Part shown: positions 1 to 5,799 of the stretch, piece after piece | How positions within the stretch are numbered: the stretch's first letter is position 1 | How the letters are laid out: each line of letters starts with the position of its first letter | Source of the DNA: Candidatus Rokuibacteriota bacterium | GTDB taxonomy: Bacteria; Methylomirabilota; Methylomirabilia; Rokubacteriales; CSP1-6 | Direction of reading: 5' to 3' | Assembly: GCA_016179165.1 (NCBI GenBank) | Contig: JACORX010000133.1 | Coordinates: forward strand, 1 to 5,799 | DNA length: 5,799 nt | Program-made: the position numbers and the translations under genes | Notes under the pieces: model-generated | What the model was told of the DNA's origin: nothing | Seen by the model: the letters and a program-made list of their open reading frames with translations, nothing else | Database searches by the model: none

Positions 1-1
1 C

Positions 2-397
<396 letters not shown>

Positions 398-405
398 CTG
401 CCAGC

Positions 406-413
406 GAGGAGGG
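406..413 (+). promoter_or_regulatory. Shine-Dalgarno site for the DUF4175-like gene
   Basis: GAGGAGGG lies in the 19-base gap between the MoxR stop and the ATG at 417. Its AGGAGG core (407-412) sits 4 bases before the start codon, slightly close but strong. It fixes the start of the second gene and is the only strong ribosome binding site in the window; the two genes after it appear to rely on coupling instead. Confidence 0.75.
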
Positions 414-416
414 CGT

Positions 417-1877
417 ATGCCCGACCTGACGATTCTGAAGGTCGCGGTCGCCGATGTCTCGAGGCAGATCCGCGTGCGGCGCGCCGAGTTCTACGGGCTC
501 CGCGGCCTGTTCGGCGGAGCCTTGGTTGCCTTGCTGCCGCTCGTCCTGCGGGACTCCCTCGGCTGGTCAGGTTTCGTGTGGGCGGGGGGATGTCTCGCCG
601 TCGGCGCACTTGCGGGCGCGGTCACCGGGTTCCTCATGCCCCTCCCGGCGGGCGAGGCGGCGCGCCTGGCCGACCGCGGCTACGGGCTCCAGGACCGCAT
701 CGCCACGGCGATCGAGTGGGCAGATCGCCCCGACCGCACCCCGCTCGTTGACGCCCTCGTGGCCGACGCCGTGGTGCGGGTGCGGGCTTTGGAAGGCCGC
801 CGCGTCATCCCACGCCGCATCCCGCGCGAGGCGCGCTTCGTCCTGGTCCCGCTGGCTCTCGGTATCGCGCTGGCGCTGGCGCCGGCCATCCCGCTTCCAC
901 AGGGCGCCCTGCCCAGTCTCTCGGGCGCGCGCCAGGACGACGAAGAAAAGCAGCAGGAGCGCGCCGGCAGCCTCGAAAGCCAGGAGCGTCCCCGCGCCGC
1001 CAAACGCGAAGACGCCCGCCGCGCGGAGGTCCAGGAGAGGGCGTTCGGTCCGCGCGCGGGGGCCGGCGGCGCCACCCAGCCCGGCGACATCTCGGCCGTC
1101 TTCAAGGACACCTCGCTCGCGGGGCAGACGCCCGACTTCAACGCCTTCCTGAAGAAGGGCGACGAGCGCATCCGCATGCTCGAGCAGATCGACCGGCTGC
1201 CCGACCTCCAGCGCGACTTCACCCAGAGCCAGCAGCGCATGGTCTTCCAAAGGGCCAAATCGCTCCGTGGAGGCCTCAAGGGCGACCAGTTTTCACCGGA
1301 CAAGCTGCGCGAGCTCCTGCGCGAGATGGAGCGTCTCGGCCGCAAGGGCGACCCGAGCTACCAGGGCGACCTCAACGAGGGCATGGACGCGCTCGAGGGG
1401 GGGCAGAGCGACCGCGCCATGGAGGCCATGGAGCGGGCGCTCAACAAGCTCCGCGCGATGGAGGAAAAGGGGCGAGACGGCAAGAGCCTCCGCGGCGGCC
1501 GCGAGGACGAGCGGCGAGGCAGTCGCCGCGGCGAGCGCGGCCCGGGCGGCGCGTCCGGAGACGAGGGGGACTGGCCCGAAGGCGAGGGGTCGCTGCCCGG
1601 CAAGGGCAAGAGCGCCAATCGCAAGGGCGACCCGAGCCAGCGCCTCAACAGCAATCCCTTCGACGTGGGCGTCGAGGGCGAGGCACGGTCGGGCCGCAAG
1701 GACGGGATGGACACGAACCTCGTGGGGCGCGGAGGGAACGTGCCCTCCCGGCTTCAGTACATGGGCGTGCTCGGCCAGTACCGCAAGCAGATGGAGGAAG
1801 ACATCGTCCGGGAGCAGGTCCCGCGCGACTACCACGGGCAGGTGAAGGACTACTTCAAGGCGCTCGACGAAAAATAG
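417..1877 (+). CDS. Membrane-anchored DUF4175-like protein of the MoxR/VWA operon
   Basis: This 486-aa protein of unknown biochemical role sits between MoxR and DUF58, as related proteins do in other MoxR/VWA clusters. Predicted membrane segments lie at about residues 28-44, 52-74 and 141-160. Between the second and third is a run resembling DUF4175-type proteins (AARLADRGYGLQDRIATAIEW, about 81-101). Arginine clusters before segments 1 and 3 (RQIRVRR; RRVIPRRIPR) suggest the N-terminus and the 75-140 loop are cytoplasmic and the large C-terminal part is extracytoplasmic. Residues about 225-355 look helical and charged, possibly coiled-coil. About 359-410 is a low-complexity linker rich in Gly, Arg, Glu and Asp. 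The C-terminus is conserved-looking: Y448, Y455, then REQVPRDYHGQVKDYFKAL (about 464-482), a pattern like the iP..yr..V..YF..L ending of this protein type. The ATG at 417 is chosen for its strong ribosome site. It is shorter than classical alphaproteobacterial DUF4175 proteins, so the family link is tentative, though the gene itself is certain. Confidence 0.85.
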   Translation: MPDLTILKVAVADVSRQIRVRRAEFYGLRGLFGGALVALLPLVLRDSLGWSGFVWAGGCLAVGALAGAVTGFLMPLPAGEAARLADRGYGLQDRIATAIEWADRPDRTPLVDALVADAVVRVRALEGRRVIPRRIPREARFVLVPLALGIALALAPAIPLPQGALPSLSGARQDDEEKQQERAGSLESQERPRAAKREDARRAEVQERAFGPRAGAGGATQPGDISAVFKDTSLAGQTPDFNAFLKKGDERIRMLEQIDRLPDLQRDFTQSQQRMVFQRAKSLRGGLKGDQFSPDKLRELLREMERLGRKGDPSYQGDLNEGMDALEGGQSDRAMEAMERALNKLRAMEEKGRDGKSLRGGREDERRGSRRGERGPGGASGDEGDWPEGEGSLPGKGKSANRKGDPSQRLNSNPFDVGVEGEARSGRKDGMDTNLVGRGGNVPSRLQYMGVLGQYRKQMEEDIVREQVPRDYHGQVKDYFKALDEK

Positions 1878-1880
1878 AGC

Positions 1881-2774
1881 GTGGCCACCGCGACCCGGGG
1901 GCAGGACCTTCTCTCGTCAGAGTTCCTGACGCAGCTCGACCGGCTGGCGCTCGTCTCGCGCCGCGCCTTCCGCGGCCGGGCGCGCGGCGAGCGCAAGAGC
2001 CAGCGCAAGGGCATGAGCGTCGAGTTCTCCGACTACCGGCAGTACGGCGTCGGCGACGACCTGCGCTACGTCGACTGGAATATCTACGGGCGCCTGGACC
2101 GCCTCTACCTCAAGCTCTTCGTCGACGAGGAGGACCTGTGCCTCCACCTCCTCCTCGACGGCTCGAACTCCATGAGCTTCGGCGAGCCGTCCAAGCTCCG
2201 CTACGCCGCCCGGCTCGCGGCGGCTCTTGGCTTCGTGGGCCTCGTCAACCTCGAGCGGGTGGGCGTCGCGGTCGTGCGCGACCGCATGGCCGAGGGCTGG
2301 AGCCCCACGCGCGGCCGCGGACAATTCCTGTCGCTTCTCGACTTCGCCGGGAAGCTCCGTGCGGGCGGCCCGACCGGGCTCAGCGAGGGTCTGGTCGCCT
2401 ACGCGCTTCGCTCGCGCGATGCGGGCGTGGCCGTGCTGATTTCCGATCTGCTGGATCCGGCGGGCTACGAGCGCGGGCTCAAGGCGCTGCTCGAGCGCCG
2501 CTTTGACGTCCACGTGATTCACGTCCTGGCGCCCGAGGAGGTGTTTCCGATCCTCGCGGGCGACCTGCGGTTGACGGATGCCGAGACGGGCGAGGTGCGC
2601 GACCTGACCATGGACGGCGAGGCGATGGGCGACTACCGCCAGAGGCTCGGAGAGTTCCTTGCGCGCGCCGAGAGCTTCTGCCGCGCGAATGAAATCGCCT
2701 ACCATCGCGTCACGACCGACACGCCGGTGGAGGAGATGGTCCTGCGCCAGCTCAAGGGGCTCCTACTCGCATGA
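1881..2774 (+). CDS. DUF58 family protein with VWA-type MIDAS
   Basis: This is a soluble 297-aa DUF58 protein, the usual cytoplasmic partner of MoxR ATPases, carrying a von Willebrand A-like fold. The N-terminal half has the DUF58 signature: G44-MSVEFSDYRQY, then GVGDDLRYVDWNIYGR (about 56-71), then LYLKLFVDEED. The metal-binding motif is complete: D93-G-S95-N-S97 followed by M98, T165 in GGPTGLSEGL, and D189 in LISDLLDP. No membrane segment or signal peptide is visible, unlike the longer DUF58 forms with N-terminal helices. The start is the GTG at 1881, 3 bases after the previous stop. There is no good Shine-Dalgarno, so translation probably depends on ribosomes finishing the upstream gene. 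The next in-frame ATG (M45) would cut into conserved sequence and is rejected. The gene ends in a 4-base ATGA overlap with the next one. Family assignment is firm; the precise function is not known. Confidence 0.96.
   Translation: MATATRGQDLLSSEFLTQLDRLALVSRRAFRGRARGERKSQRKGMSVEFSDYRQYGVGDDLRYVDWNIYGRLDRLYLKLFVDEEDLCLHLLLDGSNSMSFGEPSKLRYAARLAAALGFVGLVNLERVGVAVVRDRMAEGWSPTRGRGQFLSLLDFAGKLRAGGPTGLSEGLVAYALRSRDAGVAVLISDLLDPAGYERGLKALLERRFDVHVIHVLAPEEVFPILAGDLRLTDAETGEVRDLTMDGEAMGDYRQRLGEFLARAESFCRANEIAYHRVTTDTPVEEMVLRQLKGLLLA
2771..2774 (+). other. ATGA stop/start overlap (translational coupling)
   Basis: The ATG of the large VWA gene (2771-2773) overlaps the TGA stop of the DUF58 gene (2772-2774). 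Only a weak, distant purine run (AAGGGG, 2754-2759, 11 bases upstream of the start) is present, so re-initiation by ribosomes ending DUF58 is the likely mode of translation. This ties the amounts of the two proteins together. Confidence 0.85.
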
Positions 2775-5700
2775 GCTTCCTCTCGCCTCTCGCGCTCCTC
2801 GTCGGGACACTGTCAGTCCCGCTCCTGCTTCTGTACTTCCTGAAGGTCCGGCGCCGCCAGGCGACCGTGTCGAGCCTGCTCCTCTGGAACCCGGCGCTGC
2901 GCGATCGCGAGGCCTCGACCTTCTTCCAGCGGCTGCAGCGCGACCCGCTGCTCATCTTGCAGCTGCTGGCGCTGCTCGCCCTCGCCCTGGCTTTGGCGCG
3001 CCCCGCGGTGACCGTGATGGGCCACGGCGCCAAGCGCATCGTCGTCGTCCTCGACACGTCCGCCTCGATGAAGGCGACGGATGTATCGCCGTCACGCTTC
3101 GTCCTCGCCCAGCGCAAGGCCCTCGATCTCGTCAACGGGTTGGGCGCGGGCGCCGAGGTCATGGTCATCGAGGCGGGCGTCCAGCCGCGCGTCCTGGTGC
3201 CCTTCAGCCACGACCGGGAGCAATTGCTGGCCGCCCTCCGGAACGCGTACGCGCGGGATCTGCCCAACAGGCTCGGCGAGTCCGTCCGTACCGCGCGCGC
3301 CCTGGTCGGGCAGGACGCGCGGGCCGAGATCCACGTGTTCACCGACGGTGCCCATCCGGCCGCGCTCCGCGGCCAGGCCGAGGACGTCCGCGTGCGGTGG
3401 GTCGGCGTGGGCCAGCGGGGGCGCAACGTCGCCATCACCAGCCTTGCTGTGCGCCGGAACTACATGGGCGCCTTCGACTCGCAGGCCTTCGTGTCGTTCG
3501 CCAACTTCTCGGACCGGGCCGAGAGCTTCGGCTTCTCGTTGACGATCGACGGCGAAATGGTGGCGGAGAAGACGCTGACGCTCGACCCGCAGGTGCGGCG
3601 CGCCGTCGTGCTGCCCTTTTCCCACGCGGGGGGCGGGGTCCTGCGTGCGCGGCTCAACGTCTCCGACGATCTTTCGGCCGACGATGCCGCCTACGCAATC
3701 ATCGCGCCGGCGCGCACGATCCGGGTGCTCCTGGTCAGCCCGGGCAACCTCTTTCTCGAGAAGGAGCTGTCGACCGACCCGCAGGTGAAGCTCGAGGTGC
3801 GCACGCCCGACGCGTACCAGGGCGGCATGGACGGTTTCGACGTCGTCGTGCTCGACAGTGTCAGCCCCCCGCGGATCGGCAGCGGGCGCTTCGTGCTCGT
3901 CAACACGTCCCCGCCCGACGTGCCGCTGGAAGTCCTGGGCCGGCTCGAGTCGCCGGTGATCATGGACTGGGACCGGAGCCACCCGATCATGCGCCAGGTG
4001 GACTTCGCCAAAGTCGCCATCGAGGACGCGCTGCGCGTGCGGCCGTTGGCGGCCGGCAAGACCCTGGTGGAAGCGGTGGGCGGCCCGATCGTCTATCTCC
4101 TCGAGGAGCCGAATCGCAAGGCCGTCTTCTTCGGTTTCGATCTCTTCCGCTCCGACCTGCCGCTGCGCGTCGCCTTCCCGGTGATGATGTCCAGGGCGCT
4201 CCGGTGGCTGCACCCGGCCGACCTCGACCAGGCCAGCCTCTCGCTCCAGACCGGCCAGCCGATCCTGCTGCTCGTCGAGCACGGCGTCACCACCGCCACG
4301 GTCAGGACGCCGTCGGGCCGGAGCGTGCGCGCCCAGGTCGCCCGCGGCGCGATCAGTTTCACGGAGACGGACGAGGTCGGTGTCTACACGGTGGCGACCT
4401 CGCGCGGCGAAACCAAGGTCGCCGTCAACCTCTTCACCCCCGACGAGTCAGAGCTCCATCCCAAGCCGCTGCCGAGCTATGTGGAGGGCGCACGGCCCGA
4501 TACGGCGCCCGTGCCGCTCGTGCGCGAGCTCTGGCAGTTCGCCGCCGCGCTGGTGGTCCTCCTGCTGGCGATCGAGGGATTCCTCTACTGGCGCCGGCAG
4601 ACGGCGGGCCGGCTCGGCGTGCCCCACAACGTCGGCGATCGATGGGCGCTGGGGGTGCGCTGCGTAGTGGTCGTCTTCGTGCTGCTGGCGTTGGTGAGGC
4701 CGGCCGTGCCGCGCTGGGTGGACCGACTGAACGTCGTCTTTCTCCTGGACGTCTCGGACAGCGTGAGTCTGGCGGCCCGCGAGAGCGCGTTCCGCTTCGC
4801 CGCGCAGTCGGCCGGCGGCGCGCGGCCGGGGGACCAGGCGGGCGTCATTGTCTTCGGCGAGGAGGCGGTGGTTGCCCAGCCGCTCAGGCTGGGCGGCAAG
4901 ATCGACCGGCCGCAGGTGCAGGTCGGCGGGCGCGGCACCAATCTGGCGCAGGCGCTCCAGCTGGCGCTCGCCACGACGCCTCCGGGTCACGCGAACCGCT
5001 TCGTGCTTCTCTCCGACGGCCGCCCGAACGCCGGCAACGCGCTCGCGGTGGCGCAGGCCGCGAAGGACGCGGGCGCCGACATCTGGTACGTGCCCGCCCC
5101 GCTGACGTTCAGGCAGGAGGTGGTGGTCGAGTCCATGCTGCTGCCCCGCGAGGTCAAGTTCGGCGAGCCGTTCCAGGCCAAGGTCGTCGCCTGGAGCCAG
5201 GCCGAGACGCAGGGGCGTCTGTCCATGTTCCGAAACGGCGAGTTCCTGGGCTCGCAGGTCGTCAAGCTCAACGCCGGCAAGAACGTCTTCGCCTACCGCC
5301 AGTCGCTCGAGCAAAGCGGGATCCATGTCTACCAGGCCGCGCTCGATGTCGAGGGCGACATCATTGATGAAAACAACCGTTCAGTCGGCACGGTGGTCGT
5401 GCGCGGCCGACCCCAAGTTCTGCTCGTGGAGAAGGACAAGAGCCAGGCCCAAGCCCTGACCGCCGCGCTCCGCGCCCAGCACGTCGACGTGGAGCTGGTC
5501 GAGACCGAGCGCATCCCCAAGGACGCCGCAGGGCTCCAGAAGTACGACGGTGTCATCCTCTCCAACGTCTCCTCCCTCAAGATGACGAAGAAGCAGATGG
5601 AAGGCATCCGCGACTACGTCCGCGAGCAAGGCGGCGGGCTCATCATGCTGGGCGGCGAGGAGAGCTTCGGGCTGGGCGGGTACTACCGCACGCCCATCGA

Positions 5701-5799
5701 AGAGGCGCTGCCGGTGACGATGGAGGTCAAGCAGAAGGTCGAGATCCCGAGCCTGGCCGTTGTGCTCTCGATCGACCGCTCAGGCTCCATGGCCATGAC
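2771..5799 (+). CDS. Fused multi-VWA, BatA-like membrane protein (3' end outside window)
   Basis: One frame stays open from the ATG at 2771 to the right edge (1009 whole codons). It begins MSFLSPLALLVGTLSVPLLL, typical of the Bat (aerotolerance) N-terminal membrane region. Order by residue: membrane segment 3-24; KVRRRQ basic cytoplasmic loop; membrane segment 58-78; VWA1 about 89-215 (MIDAS D95-T-S97-A-S99, FTDG at 190-193); Ig-like beta region about 219-313; amidotransferase-like fold about 316-481; another beta-rich stretch about 484-565; membrane segment about 588-606; basic loop; membrane segment about 625-646; VWA2 about 653-775 (D660-V-S662-D-S664, T723, D749); Ig-like region about 783-877; amidotransferase-like fold about 880-985 (GGGLIMLGG at 954-962, then SFGLGGYY); then VWA3 starting with D1002-R-S1004-G-S1006. 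Arginine-rich loops place both visible large modules outside the cytoplasm. The only cysteine I find is C631, inside a membrane segment, so the amidotransferase-like folds cannot be glutaminases. Relatives are usually two separate genes; here they are joined. It is probably a scaffold or partner of the MoxR/DUF58 pair; the client is unknown. Confidence 0.93.
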   Translation, partial: MSFLSPLALLVGTLSVPLLLLYFLKVRRRQATVSSLLLWNPALRDREASTFFQRLQRDPLLILQLLALLALALALARPAVTVMGHGAKRIVVVLDTSASMKATDVSPSRFVLAQRKALDLVNGLGAGAEVMVIEAGVQPRVLVPFSHDREQLLAALRNAYARDLPNRLGESVRTARALVGQDARAEIHVFTDGAHPAALRGQAEDVRVRWVGVGQRGRNVAITSLAVRRNYMGAFDSQAFVSFANFSDRAESFGFSLTIDGEMVAEKTLTLDPQVRRAVVLPFSHAGGGVLRARLNVSDDLSADDAAYAIIAPARTIRVLLVSPGNLFLEKELSTDPQVKLEVRTPDAYQGGMDGFDVVVLDSVSPPRIGSGRFVLVNTSPPDVPLEVLGRLESPVIMDWDRSHPIMRQVDFAKVAIEDALRVRPLAAGKTLVEAVGGPIVYLLEEPNRKAVFFGFDLFRSDLPLRVAFPVMMSRALRWLHPADLDQASLSLQTGQPILLLVEHGVTTATVRTPSGRSVRAQVARGAISFTETDEVGVYTVATSRGETKVAVNLFTPDESELHPKPLPSYVEGARPDTAPVPLVRELWQFAAALVVLLLAIEGFLYWRRQTAGRLGVPHNVGDRWALGVRCVVVVFVLLALVRPAVPRWVDRLNVVFLLDVSDSVSLAARESAFRFAAQSAGGARPGDQAGVIVFGEEAVVAQPLRLGGKIDRPQVQVGGRGTNLAQALQLALATTPPGHANRFVLLSDGRPNAGNALAVAQAAKDAGADIWYVPAPLTFRQEVVVESMLLPREVKFGEPFQAKVVAWSQAETQGRLSMFRNGEFLGSQVVKLNAGKNVFAYRQSLEQSGIHVYQAALDVEGDIIDENNRSVGTVVVRGRPQVLLVEKDKSQAQALTAALRAQHVDVELVETERIPKDAAGLQKYDGVILSNVSSLKMTKKQMEGIRDYVREQGGGLIMLGGEESFGLGGYYRTPIEEALPVTMEVKQKVEIPSLAVVLSIDRSGSMAM

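Noticed and set aside
398..416. Promoter or terminator between MoxR and the DUF4175-like gene
   Set aside because: The 19-base gap is filled by the ribosome binding site and has no inverted repeat or T-run; the other gaps are shorter still.
567..1250. Minus-strand open frames opposite the DUF4175-like gene (also 680-1345 and 1293-1835)
   Set aside because: They overlap each other and a well-supported + strand gene, with low-complexity translations and no motif; antisense shadows.
1917..2705. A 262-codon minus-strand open frame opposite DUF58
   Set aside because: DUF58 on the + strand has a full set of family motifs; the antisense product has no recognisable feature.
3092..4282. A 396-codon minus-strand open frame opposite the VWA gene
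   Set aside because: The translation is rich in His, Arg, Asp, Val and Glu, as expected when G/C-ending codons are read in reverse. No domain, ribosome site or independent spacing supports it.
4483..4522. Possible separate start for a second VWA gene near the fusion junction (GGAGGG at 4483-4488 with in-frame GTGs at 4511 and 4520)
   Set aside because: The spacing of 22 bases or more is too long for an efficient ribosome site, there is no stop codon between the halves, and no in-frame ATG is nearby. An internal start is possible but not supported.
2659..5367. A 902-codon + strand open frame overlapping the end of DUF58 and most of the VWA gene
   Set aside because: It is out of frame with both recognised proteins, its translation is dominated by Arg, Pro, Gly and Ala with no recognisable domain, and it starts inside DUF58. 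The frame beginning at 2771 gives clear membrane helices and three VWA motifs, so this is a GC-rich shadow.

Overview
The window is gene-dense, very GC-rich (I estimate about two thirds G+C, not counted exactly) and coded entirely on the + strand. It holds four consecutive genes of a MoxR / DUF58 / VWA (Bat-like) operon. The first gene is cut by the left edge and the last by the right edge. I see no tRNA, rRNA, CRISPR array, insertion sequence, terminator or promoter. G/C-ending codons and the multi-gene VWA layout fit a GC-rich environmental bacterium with a cell envelope, for example Rokubacteria/Methylomirabilota-type, Acidobacteria or a deltaproteobacterial lineage. That taxonomic guess is weak.

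Layout: (1) 2-397, the C-terminal lid of a MoxR-family AAA+ ATPase. (2) 417-1877, a 486-aa membrane-anchored protein with three predicted membrane segments and a long charged helical tail, of the DUF4175-like kind seen next to MoxR. (3) 1881-2774, a soluble 297-aa DUF58 protein with a complete VWA metal-ion (MIDAS) site. (4) 2771-5799, a reading frame that stays open to the right edge (1009 whole codons visible) and encodes a very large membrane-bound protein with several VWA domains. The gaps are 19 bases, 3 bases and a 4-base ATGA overlap, which indicates one transcript with translational coupling.

The main point of interest is gene 4. Its first part looks like a BatA-type protein: two membrane segments, VWA, beta-rich Ig-like stretch, glutamine-amidotransferase-like fold. 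It runs without a stop into a second unit with the same order (two membrane segments, VWA, Ig-like stretch, amidotransferase-like fold), followed by the start of a third VWA. This looks like an in-frame fusion of two neighbouring paralogous genes. By the positive-inside rule, both visible large modules and the tail of gene 2 would sit outside the cytoplasm, while MoxR and DUF58 would be cytoplasmic.

By analogy with MoxR/VWA pairs, the ATPase and the DUF58 protein would act with the membrane VWA scaffold to assemble, activate or remodel a metal-dependent or envelope-located client. No client is identifiable in this window.
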